64,000 nucleotides of DNA from Cliona cf. orientalis. Taxonomy: Eukaryota > Porifera > Demospongiae > Clionaida > Clionaidae. Below the pieces are notes generated by a model. It did not search any database. It worked only from the letters and a program-made list of their open reading frames with translations, and had not been told where the DNA came from. The first letter of the stretch is position 1. Every line of letters starts with the position of its first letter. Shown in pieces: positions 48,336 through 58,509 of this stretch. The stretch is taken from the NCBI GenBank assembly GCA_963930775.1, contig OZ005689.1, positions 29,403,079-29,467,078 of the forward strand, read 5' to 3'. Both the position numbers and the translations under genes were made by a program.

Positions 48336-50880
48336 CAGGGTTTCATCCAGCCCAAAATTTTTGGGGGGGAAGCTTGACATTGAAACTTCAGTGAACTTGC
48401 GATGCTGTCGACCATTACCATATACCTAGCATTTCTAATTAAAGCACATGCCACGTGGTAGCTAGCTAGCTAGCTAGGCTACAACTAGCCTAGCTAGCTA
48501 GCTGTATACATATAGCTAATCAAGATGGATAAATTTGTAATCAGGACTAAACTTCGACGGTCATCATCAGAAAGTTGCAACGATAATTCTGATGAGTCTA
48601 CCACACCCTCTGCTAAAAGAACTTGCAATTCCCAGGCTACTACAGGAGATAGTAATGATTCTGGTGCCAGTTCTAGCAGTGATGCTAGTTCACGAATGAA
48701 AACCTACAAGAGTAAGCTGCGATATAACCCTGAATGGCGATCGAAATGGCCCTGGATTGAATATGATGATGCTGGAGAGGGGATGTTGTGCTCTCTTTGC
48801 AAACGGTTTGGAAAGCCTCCCACCCAAGCTCATGGTGCGTGGGTTACTCGGCCTATTTGCAATTGGGTGAAAGCTACTGAGCTTCTCACAAAACATGAAA
48901 AATCTGACTGGCACAGAGCATCAGTTGAATCTAGTGCAATGGCTGAAATGGCAAAGAAACAGGGAGACATAATAGAACAGATGCGCAGTGCAAGTGAGGA
49001 AGAGAAACGAAAAAATCGCGCAATGATAATAAAGTTAATCAGGTCACTATACTTTCTAGTTAAACATCGTATACCACATACTACAACATTTCAAGATTTG
49101 ATAACATTGCAAATTGAAAATGGAAATGAGCAGCTTAAAGTACACTTGAATTCATGCCCCAACAATGCAACTTATCTCTCTAAAATGACCACTGCTGAGC
49201 TACTAAGAAGCATAAGTGATCACATTGAAGAGAAATTACTCAGCAGATTAAAAGAGAGTCCATATTTTTCAATTTTGGCAGACGAAAGTACAGATATTGC
49301 CTCTAAAGAGGAGCTTTCGATTTGTGGAAGATGGCTAGAAATAGGAAAACCTGTCGAACATTTTTTGGGGATGGTTCACATAAAACAAGTGGATGCTAGG
49401 AGCATAACTGAAGCTCTTCTACAATTCTTACATACTAAAGGTATTGATCTGAAGAGATTGCGTGGTTTAGGATTTGATGGTGCTAGCACAATGTCTGGCT
49501 GTAGGAGTGGTGTACAAATGAGAATGAAATGTCATGCTCCCAGTTCTCTCTACATTCACTGTCACTGCCATCGACTTCAACTGGCAGCAGTAAATGCTGC
49601 CCATGATCACAGGGAAGTTAGTAAAGTGTTTGGTACACTTTTGACCATGTGGAAAACTTTTCATTATTCACCTAAAAAAGCCGAAAAATTGATTGAAATT
49701 CAAGCAATTCTCAATTCTCCAGAATTGAAAGTCACTAAACCCAGTGACACAAGATGGTTGGCAAGGGAGCGGTGTGTTCGTTCCGTTAGGCAATGCTTAC
49801 CTGCTCTTGTTCGTACGTTTGAGGAACTCTATGAGGAAAATGGTGATGCTGAGGCATATGGGTTATCGAGGCTTTTATGTACATACAAATTTGTTGCATG
49901 TTTGTATATGTTATGTGACATCCTCCACACTGTTGCTAAACTTCAAGCAAGTCTTCAAGCCAAGGAGCTAGACTTGGCATCAGTACCAGTGTTGGTTGAT
50001 AGTACACTATCTAGACTAATTGAATTGAAAGAAAATCCTTCGTCTACTACATGGTTCAAAGACCACAGAAATGTTTTTACTGACTCTAACCTACTTGGAG
50101 AACGAAATATTGATATTTCAGATGAACAAGAAGAACAATTTATCACACATATTTATCGTCCGTACATACAAAGTGTTATTGATCGTATTTCATCTAGGCT
50201 TAACTCCAGTGATCTTATATCTGCTTTTTCTATTTTTGATCCTCGACACTTACCAGAGAAGGAAGAGGAACTAGCTACATATGGTGTGGAGACACTAAAA
50301 AAATTGACCGATTTTTATGGTAAGGAGCAGCGTGCAATGTACGAGGATAAAACTGGAGTCTCACAACCTGATGTCGTTGCAGAGCAAGCTGAAGCTGAAT
50401 GGAAGATATTTCGAAGAGTCATGTTTGTCCAATTTAGGAGTACAGGTTTAGAGAATGTAACGAGTAATCTCCTGACAAATCCTACACTGTGTGCTGGTTT
50501 TCCTAATCTTGTACGGTTAGCATCACTCTCCCTCGTTCTGCCAGTTACAACATCAACTGTTGAGAGAAGCTTCAGTGATATGAAACTGACAAAAACTCGA
50601 CTACGAAGCAGATTGGGAGAAGATACCCTCGACCAAACTCTTAGACTATGTATTGAGGGTTCACCTACTCTATCAGATGAAGAACTTGATTCAATTGTAA
50701 GAAATTGGAAACAGCAGAAACCTAGACGATTAGTAATATAAACTGACATTACTGTAGTAACACATTATTATTATATTATTCATGGTATTAATTAGATTAT
50801 TATCAAAAATTTTAGGGGGGGAAGCTTGGAGGTTTGGGGGGGAAGCTTCCCCCCTGTCCCCCCCACTGGATGAAACCCTG
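48336..50880 (+). mobile_element. Complete autonomous-looking hAT transposon
   Basis: Perfect 15-bp inverted repeats CAGGGTTTCATCCAG / CTGGATGAAACCCTG, with G-rich runs and aagcttg just inside both ends, are flanked by a 5-bp target duplication ATAGC (48331-48335 and 50881-50885). Other F1 copies (for example 37088-37100) show the uninterrupted site. Classical hAT elements make 8-bp duplications; 5-bp subgroups are known from repeat catalogues (recalled, not checked). The leader at 48450-48510 contains a gctagctagc palindrome. Identical ends and an intact gene suggest recent activity. Confidence 0.93.
48525..50741 (+). CDS. hAT-family transposase, intact
   Basis: 738 codons, single exon. The start MDKFVIRTKLRRSSSES lies 189 bp inside the left end, and the stop 139 bp before the right end. 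The N-terminal 70 residues are Ser-rich and basic. A TTF/BED-like zinc finger follows (Cys 89, Cys 92, His 124, His 130). The RNase H-like core has ILADESTD (Asp about 253) and LGFDGASTM (Asp about 318), then CHCHRLQLAAV. The C-terminal dimerisation block carries TSTVERSFSDMK (Glu about 680) and ends with RLRSRL..LCIEG. It should cut and paste the surrounding element and possibly the CAGGGTTT-ended MITEs. No stop or frameshift is seen; length is normal for the ZNF862/ZMYM-like branch of hAT proteins. Confidence 0.93.
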   Translation: MDKFVIRTKLRRSSSESCNDNSDESTTPSAKRTCNSQATTGDSNDSGASSSSDASSRMKTYKSKLRYNPEWRSKWPWIEYDDAGEGMLCSLCKRFGKPPTQAHGAWVTRPICNWVKATELLTKHEKSDWHRASVESSAMAEMAKKQGDIIEQMRSASEEEKRKNRAMIIKLIRSLYFLVKHRIPHTTTFQDLITLQIENGNEQLKVHLNSCPNNATYLSKMTTAELLRSISDHIEEKLLSRLKESPYFSILADESTDIASKEELSICGRWLEIGKPVEHFLGMVHIKQVDARSITEALLQFLHTKGIDLKRLRGLGFDGASTMSGCRSGVQMRMKCHAPSSLYIHCHCHRLQLAAVNAAHDHREVSKVFGTLLTMWKTFHYSPKKAEKLIEIQAILNSPELKVTKPSDTRWLARERCVRSVRQCLPALVRTFEELYEENGDAEAYGLSRLLCTYKFVACLYMLCDILHTVAKLQASLQAKELDLASVPVLVDSTLSRLIELKENPSSTTWFKDHRNVFTDSNLLGERNIDISDEQEEQFITHIYRPYIQSVIDRISSRLNSSDLISAFSIFDPRHLPEKEEELATYGVETLKKLTDFYGKEQRAMYEDKTGVSQPDVVAEQAEAEWKIFRRVMFVQFRSTGLENVTSNLLTNPTLCAGFPNLVRLASLSLVLPVTTSTVERSFSDMKLTKTRLRSRLGEDTLDQTLRLCIEGSPTLSDEELDSIVRNWKQQKPRRLVI

Positions 50881-51410
50881 ATAGCAACGAGCTCCGTGTA
50901 TGGCAGCTGGGCCGACTAGGTGGGACAAAATGAAGGCTTATATCGCATTTGTATAGCACGACCAGCCTCCGTAGACAATGGCAACAGTTAGAAGAAGGGT
51001 TGTTCGATAAAATCTGGACTTTGACAAATTTCTACCTGAGCTACTAAAAACGCGCATATGCCGGGTTTTCCCGTAGACGGTCACATATATCCATTCTCAA
51101 TTATCATGTACTGTTATGCCTTCTTTCTTGCTAGAAACTCCTCTGGTGCCACTCTCCACAAGTATTCTGTGTATGACGTACTTACTCTGGCTTGTGGATA
51201 TTCGTATTACGTACGTGTACATGAAGATATGTTGTAATAATTCATAAGCATACATACATGTATATAATACTGTCTTGATGCCAGTACTGTGCACCAAATA
51301 GAAATTTCTTGTCAGTATGCTACATCACCCAGCATAATGCCATGTACTTTTTACAACTATTGTATAATAATAATATAATACACATGTAAATATAATGTGT
51401 ACATGTATGT

Positions 51411-51645
51411 ATGCAGGGCAAGCACTCTAAAAATAGCTCCAATTCTACGACGTTCAGGATGAGGATTTGGCTGAGGCTAGTGCGTAGGTTCTATTTTCGT
51501 GTTTATTCGATTGCAGAACCTTATATATTCATGTACATGTATGTATACTACGTCACTCACTCACTGAACACCAGATACATTTGTAACCACAAGGAAGTTC
51601 CCTCTTATGGAATCTCTCTGCACTACGCTGGTCAACGCATGTAAG
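51411..51645 (+). pseudogene. Weak remnant of a DDE transposase C-terminal part
   Basis: The frame opens with GKHSK after an AG acceptor, as does GQHSKCP in the decayed gene at 45965-47540. It later reads VTHSLNT and YGISLHYAGQRM, which loosely recalls the Glu-containing region of such enzymes. The similarity is faint and the frame ends without a clear domain. Confidence 0.25.
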
Positions 51646-51711
51646 GACAAGTATCCAAGCACATTCAAAGTTCATATTCGTTATGAAATACGTAAGTAAA
51701 CAGGGGAGGGG

Positions 51712-52140
51712 CTACAGCTGTTGCAGACTACTCTGCTGGCGGGAACTCGGCCTCAGGCTCACATCCTCTAGGCCTGCCTCAAAGGTGGACTTATAGTCAC
51801 AGTATTTTCCATCATCACTTGGGTACCTGGACCTGATCTCTTGGCAAGTATAGAGAAAGGTAAGGATTTCTGTCGTGTGGATACCGTAGTATACTTACAG
51901 TTACAACACATTTGGGCATTATCTCCCTTTTGTCGTGGATAACTGTCCTTCCCTCCTTCCTCCGCAGGTAATCCTCATCACACCACAGCCCAACGTCGCT
52001 CAGTAGCTTCCAAAAGAAGCTGTAGAGCCTGAATCTCTTCTCGTTGGCCGGATGAGGACTAGCTGACCCACGGAGGAAGTCGGGAGGTAGCTGGATTACA
52101 CAGGGAGCACAGAGACAGTAGTTGCAGTGATGTGGTCCTC
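51712..52140 (-). pseudogene. Two-exon minus-strand gene fragment, CxxC-type, family unknown
   Basis: The upstream exon (about 52140-51899) reads HCNYCLCAPCVIQLPPDF, later RFRLYSFFWKLLSDVGLW and DKREIMPKCVVT, then a GTAAGT donor. The last exon (51837-51712) reads IRSRYPSDDGKYCDYK and ends SSLQQL stop. The Cys patch and the 'IMPKCV..IR..YP..GKY' run recall C-terminal domains shared with P2X7-like proteins (tentative, from memory). No 5' exons were found. Confidence 0.4.
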
Positions 52141-52892
52141 AAAGCACTGGGTGCAGAGGATTCTCCTGATATCCACGAGGGTGACTAGCCTAATAACCTA
52201 TATGCAGTTTCAAGTCAGGCTTTGTGGTGAAACTTTAGTAACTTATCCCCTACTTGAGGTATCCACTGGATCATCAGATGCCGGAGAGGTAGTGTGATTC
52301 CACCTCAAAGCGACAGAGGAGGTTGGAGGCTGGTTTGCCATAAAAAAATCTGTAACCATGGCTACAAAAGCTGGAGGAACCTGGGCTCCTTTACTTTCTA
52401 CTCTCACCTATCAAGTGTGAAAGACCTTACATGTAGTTTTTATATTGAGTTACTACTCATTCTTACTGTTATTTCTGTCTATTCTGCCATGTCTGCTTTT
52501 AGTAGTAACAGTGGTTGCCAAAAAAGGTTTAAGTTGTAACCAGACAAGTTGCCACATGTTCAAGAGCTCTGACAGAGCTTACTGCGCGTGTGCGTAGCTA
52601 TGTGTAAGGGCAAACAGTGGAGGGAGTTTTGAAAGTTTGAATGTAGCCGCCATTTGCAGGTGCATACTAACGAACTTCCGGTACCGGGCCCTCCCCCTTT
52701 TATATCCCGCCCCAACCTCGCGACTGCGCGATCTCCAGCGCACAATCTGGTTTATTTTATGCGCGAGCTCCTCGTTTAAAGAGCCTTGGAAAATTGCTTG
52801 TGGCAGTTTGTAACACCAGCTAGTGTTAATTCCCTGCTCCTGCTTTTTCATGATTGCACCAAGGTATGTCACCCCACGGTCTAATATGAAAT

Positions 52893-53400
52893 CAGGGGCA
52901 TAGCCAGGAATCTAGAGAAGAGGGGGCAAAGGATATAATAAATGCACGCAAAGCGCGTGAAATTTTTTGAACCGGAAGCCACGCCCACTAACTAAATAAA
53001 TTACGTGAAAACGGATCATTCGTGCGTGTTTAATGTTTCTTGATGACTGAACACAATGGAGATAATAATAGATCGAGACTGAATTTGAGGAGTGAATGAA
53101 CAACGTAAGCAAATCAAAGGCAAGAGCTATCAGAGTTATGAGTCACACAATTGAATACACCTAGGATGACATCGAGAAAACTCAATGATTTCTTCAACGT
53201 TGACTGGTATGTCTTGATGCATGTGAAGCAGAGAGACGTTCGTTGCCCATGCTAGACCTAAGGTCAGTTTTGATACGCTTAAGTCCACTAAAAGACCTTT
53301 CTGCACTACAAGAGGTCACAGGGAGAGTACAGAGAACTGTAACAAGCGCTCGGATATTTGGATAGAATCCAGAGATTCGTGGTAGAATATTTTTCGTTGT
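52893..53400 (-). pseudogene. hAT transposase C-terminal remnant with one element end
   Basis: Minus-strand frames give LPVTSCSAERSFSGLKRIKT (hAT dimerisation block) near 53335-53270, a frameshift, then LLHMHQDIPVNVEEIIEF and HPRCIQLCDS stop near 53230-53135. CAGGGGCATAGCCAGGAATC at 52893 looks like the hAT terminus on the 3' side of the gene. The upstream transposase and other end are missing. It belongs to a different hAT lineage from the intact gene at 48525. Confidence 0.75.
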
Positions 53401-53821
53401 ATCATAGAGTTGGTAGACTCTATAAGTAGGGATGGCCCGGATATACCATATATGTAATACATTACAAATACCCATATATCTCAAAATAGGTAACTTTGTG
53501 AAATTTCTAAGTGAGAAAATCGGAATCTCCAGCAGATTATGCATCTAACAAGACCAAGATCATTCACCAAAACAATTGTACACGTCAGAACCAGACGTTC
53601 AATATACAGGCCATTTGTCAATCTTTCTTCTTTCTTTTTCATTATCAGGGCTAACTCAAGACTGCCTCCACCGCTCATCTTACATTGAGTATAATCCACT
53701 CTATTTTGTAGCGCGCAGTGCAGTGGCACACTAGTTTGGCGTTATCTCAACAGTTACGTAATAGTGGGTGTGTACGGCGCATTATCGAATGGGTGTGTCT
53801 AATACGCCATTTTGTGATATA

Positions 53822-54235
53822 CCGTATTTCCTCGAATAAAGGCCGCCCTCGATTAGTAGCCGCCCTCGAATAGTAGCCGCACTTGGAGCTCTGTGGAAAG
53901 AAATAGTAGCCGCCCTCGAATAGTAGCCGCACGCATGCGCAAACACAATTAAGTAGGCGTGGCCACGATAGCAAGCCATGAACGATTGTTAGTTCGAGGC
54001 AAGAACATGGCAGAAACGTCCTTGGCTTGGTTCTGCTGCTTATTTATCGATCATCTATCTCGAACATTCGAAAATCAGTCACGAAAAATCGAGTCTATTG
54101 TGTCAATGTCACCAAGAGGTGTTGCTTCAAATTAATAAAAGCTGCCTTCGAATAAGAGCCGCCCTCGATTAGTAGCTGCACTCCAGCAAAGCTCGAAATT
54201 AATAGTAGCCGCGGCGTCTGATTGAGGAAATACGG
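53822..54235. mobile_element. TA-flanked MITE (CCGTATTTCCTC ends)
   Basis: The ends CCGTATTTCCTCGAATAAA and complement (gaggaaatacgg) lie between TA at 53820-53821 and 54236-54237. The interior repeats cctcgaatagtagccgc several times. The ends are close to those of the MITE at 17271-17491. Confidence 0.8.
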
Positions 54236-54239
54236 TAAT

Positions 54240-54490
54240 GTGCATGCTCGGAATATGTTGCCATGGTGAAGTCATGTGATAGCGCCTGGCCCTGGCCCTA
54301 GGCGCTAGGCGAGCTAGCTATTACTAGCCAGTACATCGCTAGTGCGTGCAATGGTGCACTGGGCCGATCATGGATATGAAGGTTCAAGGCTTGAGGAGTG
54401 GTAAGGTGCTAGGTATAGGCGAGCTACTCGCTAGCACTTGCAGCGCTAGTGATATGCTGGATTGGTTATAGATATGAAGGAACAAGGCTC
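54240..54490 (+). repeat. Inverted repeat partner A
   Basis: Matches the complement of 56200-56440. Shared landmarks are tgttgccatgg, cctggccctaggcgc, gaaggttcaaggc, ctagcacttgcagcgctag and ggtgctaggtatag. The copies are 1.7 kb apart and diverged by substitutions and a small duplication of cctggcc. Confidence 0.8.
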
Positions 54491-54805
54491 GTGCAGCGGT
54501 ATTAAAACGTAGTACAGATCATAAATTATGCCGGGTAGTTAGCGTCGATGTAATATCACGTGCATAATATATAGCAATGTAAATCGAGAACAAATAGGCC
54601 GTTGGAAGATTTGGAGAGCATAAGGCAAGACTTAGTAAGTAGAAACCGCCTAGCATATGCCTATTTCTGTACAATATTAACGTACAAGGCTGATATGAGA
54701 GGCCGTCTAGTCAAGCACAAAATGTCCGCCCTACCACTCTCCTTTTGAGGCTTTGGAGGAAAGAAACGTTATTGACCCGACTATTGCTAGTATCTTACCT
54801 CATTT

Positions 54806-55469
54806 GTGACCGTCTACGGGAAAACCCGGCATATGGGATCCGCACGCTATTCGCGCAATGTGCGTTTTTAGTAGCTCAGTTAGAAATTTGTCAAAGTCCA
54901 GATTTTGTCATATACATGTCGAACAACCCTTCTTCTAACTGTTGCCATCTACGAAGGCTAGTCGTGCTATACGAAGGCGAAATAAGCCTTCATTTTGACC
55001 CACCTAGTCGGCATAGCCACCGTACACGGAGCCTGTTGCTATGGGCGGTAATTAGAATTCTCTACCTAGATACAGCTAGATTCATCGATCTAATGTACGT
55101 TCGCTTACCTTTTTAGCTTCTTAGGCATCTAAGAACAATCGGCTGTCGTTGTCAACAACGAAATTCAACTCTTGCTCGATCTTTACGTTCATTTCGAACG
55201 GCTCCGCCCAGGTCCATTTAATTGATTTCTGGGTCACGCGTAGTATGCGGAAACGCCATACGCGTGCATAGCAACGCCTTTGGACCGTAATTTCTCGATT
55301 ATTGGGGGTGTGGCGCGATCGCAAACAAAGCGCTGTACCTCCATAACGAAGCGCATGATCGGTCTAAAACTTGAACGCGAGTTAGCTCTAAGGTAGAGCT
55401 TTTCATAGATGCATCAAACTCAACTTTCACAAAAAATCCCATATGGCGGGTTTTCCCATAGACGGTCAC
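54806..55469 (-). mobile_element. F1 element, copy f
   Basis: A 664-bp copy with ATTT target duplication (54802-54805 and 55470-55473). On its minus strand the exon-like stretch is open (QKSIKWTWAEPFEMNVKIEQ onward to SRLFLDA) and runs to a donor-like site. A frame at 55490-55738 just outside it has no recognisable domain. Confidence 0.92.
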
Positions 55470-56045
55470 ATTTAGATAGACAAAAAGCGATGAGCTTCTC
55501 AGCGTTCGCCGTTTACAACGCCATTCTCGCTACCATCTCGTTTCAGATCGCCAGGGGCATGGCATGGTCAATTAAACAGCATTTTAATGCACGTGCGTTC
55601 AGGGCAACGTCATCAACGAGGACCCTGAATCCGTCTGGAGCAACTGACGGAAATGTTTGCTTCCGGATTTGGCGTTTCCTGCAAAACATTCGCAGTTCCA
55701 TGTATACACTGGGATTGCTAATGCATAAGGATGCATAAAATGTAATATCAGCTCTTAACTAAAAATTTCATGCAAGATTGAGTGCCTAACTTATGTTGGC
55801 CATATTTTATACTATTTTTGTAAATATCTCCAATACTATTTGTAGTTGAGACTTCATATTTGGTACAAAGGTGTGTCCTATTGGTGCCTATCTTCATCTC
55901 AAATCGGTATTCTTAACTATAATAGAGTGTTGTGATAGAGTGCCTAACGTAAAAAATCAATAATTTTCGGGACATTTTTGCATGCTGAAGCCCTATAAAA
56001 GGTGAGCTCAGCCTGCTGCTTGAAATGTAGATAGTCCATCCATTG

Positions 56046-56707
56046 CAAGGGCGAAGAACAGGTAGCAAAAGTGGGGGGGCTCAGACCTTTGACTGTGTAC
56101 TGTGACAAGCGTTAGGCTGTGGGCATATGCCCACACCCCACCTAGGGGGTTACCGCTGCTCGAGCCTTGCGCCTTCATACTATGATGGTATGACATCTAT
56201 GGTCGATCTAGAGTAGCACTAGCGCTGCAAGTGCTAGTGAGTAGCTCGGCTATGCCTAGCACCTTACCGCTCCTCGAGCCTTGAACCTTCATATCCATGA
56301 TCGGGTCCAGCGTGCTTTTGCACGCCCTAGCGATGTACGAGCCAGTAATTATTGATCGTGCATCTGAGCTAGGCAAGCGCCTAGGGCCAGGCGATGTCAT
56401 ATGACTTCGCCATGGCAACATATTCCGAGCACGCGCATTTCTGGGGGCATGCTCCCCCAGAAAATTTTGGAAATTTTGACTCTCTGAGAGCGTTTCTGAT
56501 GCAATCTGGCACCAGTTTTTGGACTGATTTTAGTAGCCATTTTTACTTCAGCACTCTTTGCAAACACCTAGAATTATGACAGAACTATGTTGCTGTAATT
56601 TTGTAGTATGGGCATGTGATAAAATGGGGGGGCTCAGCCCCGCTTGTTTCCAAAGTGGGGGGGCTGAAGCCCCCCCTGCCCCCCCCCCCCCTATTTCTCC
56701 GCCCCTG
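56046..56707. mobile_element. hAT-like element with 5-bp target duplication, composite interior
   Basis: CAAGGGCGAAGAACAG at the left and the complement of CAGGGGCGGAGAAATAG at the right are flanked by CATTG (56041-56045 and 56708-56712). Runs of gtggggggct lie inside both ends. The interior includes inverted repeat partner B (56200-56440) and no transposase frame. Confidence 0.8.
56200..56440 (-). repeat. Inverted repeat partner B (inside a hAT-like element)
   Basis: Complement of 54240-54490. Because it lies inside the hAT-like element, partner A may be a fragment of another copy of that element. Confidence 0.8.
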
Positions 56708-57394
56708 CATTGACCTAACTGGGTACCAAGTGGGAACAGAATACATGCAAGTTTCACCTGGAAAATTTGCAATAACCATACACATACACATACACTGGTA
56801 ATTATGTACTCCCTTGCTCAGTAGCTCATCGCTATTAAGGCCTGGGTGAGTGTGGGATGCATGGTATTTACTGACAACTTGAATGCTGTATATTTCAGCA
56901 TATGTAGATCTACATCCTATGAACTTCTATTATGCATCAACAGAAAGTTTGATCTTCACCCTTTCTTGTAATTAAATTATGTTAATTAACTCCTAGCCAT
57001 GACGTCACAGTGGGCGTGGTCGTGAATATATGTCTGTAAACAAAATCGAAAAAGGCGGCATATATGCACGGGTCTGAGGCCGACCTTAACTAGTTCATAT
57101 TATAGTGTACTAACATCTCACAGTAGAGATTAGCTAGATATTACTTACGTTTCGAGAAATGGCATGAAATGTACATTCTTGAGTATATCCAACTGCATAG
57201 TTCGTATTGAAACTCAGCGATAGTAGGTTCTTTCACAAATCTACACTATGATACAGAGGGTTGCAGAAATCTTGCAACATAGTAGTAGATAACGTTTTGC
57301 CTTCCTTATATGGAACGATAGTTAAGTACTGTGCATGCGCAGCGTACGCGGATATTAGCCACACCCTCCTTGTGACACGCGTCGAGATCCGGCC

Positions 57395-58346
57395 ATGGCC
57401 ACATCTTGTGAGAGCGAACGGTTGTCTGCGTACTCGGAGGACCTCCGTTGGAGAATCATCTATCAGGTCAAGGCTCTCAGTAAAGGTTGCCGTGAAGTAG
57501 CGCTTAGCTTGAATGTCGATACTTCTACTGTTCGTAGAATCAGTGAATTGTTCGACCACACCGGTGACGTTTCTCCCAAACCCCACCCTTCCACTAACCC
57601 TGGTACTGCCAGGGTTACCGAAATCGACAAATTCCTAATTCTGGAAGTGTCAGTTAACAAGCCAGGGATCTACCTTCGCGAAATACAGCAGTACTTGCAT
57701 GCACAAACAGGAACAGAGGTAGATGTCAGCACAATATGCCGTTTCTTGCATGCTTCTGGATTTACAAGGCAGAAACTGGTAATTACAGCAAAACAAAGAA
57801 GTGAGTTGTTACGTGCTCAATACCAGATTGACATGCAAGTGTATTTAGGACATCCAGAGTTACTTGTTTTCATCGATGAAACAGGTGCTGATAATCGTGA
57901 TTGCATGAGACGTTTTGGATATAGCTTGTGTGGAAAGCCTGCCAGAGCTCAAAAATCGCTATGGCGTGGTCATCGAGTATCTGCAATTGTTGCAATGTCA
58001 CAAACTGGAGTGTTAGATTGTCATGTAACAACTGGCACTGTGGATGCAGATGTTTTTGATCACTTTGTTAGAGATTCGCTTTCTACTGTTGTGCAAACTT
58101 TTGATGGGGTTAACCCAAACAGTGTAATCGTCTTAGACAATGCCTCAATCCACCATGTGAATAAAGTTGTACAATCCCTTAAAAATACCAGGTGTAATGG
58201 TGCATTTCCTCCCCCCATATTGCCCAGATTTGAACCCAGTGGAGGAGGCTTTCTCGAAAGTTAAATCACTCTTAAAGTCAAATGAAGGAATTAATTCAAT
58301 TACAGAACATGATTGTAAACAATGGATAATGCATGCAGGATATTGA
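57395..58346 (+). pseudogene. Tc1-like DD34E transposase, one frameshift
   Basis: The start MATSCESERLSAYSEDLRWR lies 140 bp inside the element. Residues 15-125 are paired helix-turn-helix DNA-binding modules (CREVALSLNVDTSTVRRI; VSTICRFLHASGF). Catalytic residues are Asp 161 (VFIDETGADNRD) and Asp 248 (VIVLDNASIHH). One extra base near 58187 shifts the frame; in the next frame PPYCPDLNPVEEAF supplies the Glu, with 34 residues between Asp and Glu, and the protein would end WIMHAGY at 58346. Only this single lesion is seen, so inactivation is recent or could be a sequence error. Confidence 0.9.
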
Positions 58347-58509
58347 AATCAATGTATGAATGCAAGATCATGTTTGTCAAATGTGTGGAGAGGAAATGGT
58401 CTCATCACCAGATTGCTCCCACAGCATGTTAATCTTGGCCTAAATGCTACAGTGGGAGCTATAGGGTAACAAGATTATGGTAGGAGAGGCATGAGTAGTT
58501 ACTTGCATG

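Larger units (their letters stand above)
47904..51084 (+). mobile_element. F1 element, copy e, split by the intact hAT element
   Basis: The flanks are ATAT (47900-47903 and 51085-51088). Left part 47904-48335, right part 50886-51084. The exon-like stretch is open here (FEMNVKIKQELNFVVDNDSR to AQEAKK) with donor GTGAGC at 48265-48270. The hAT element is inserted at ATAGC. Confidence 0.92.
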
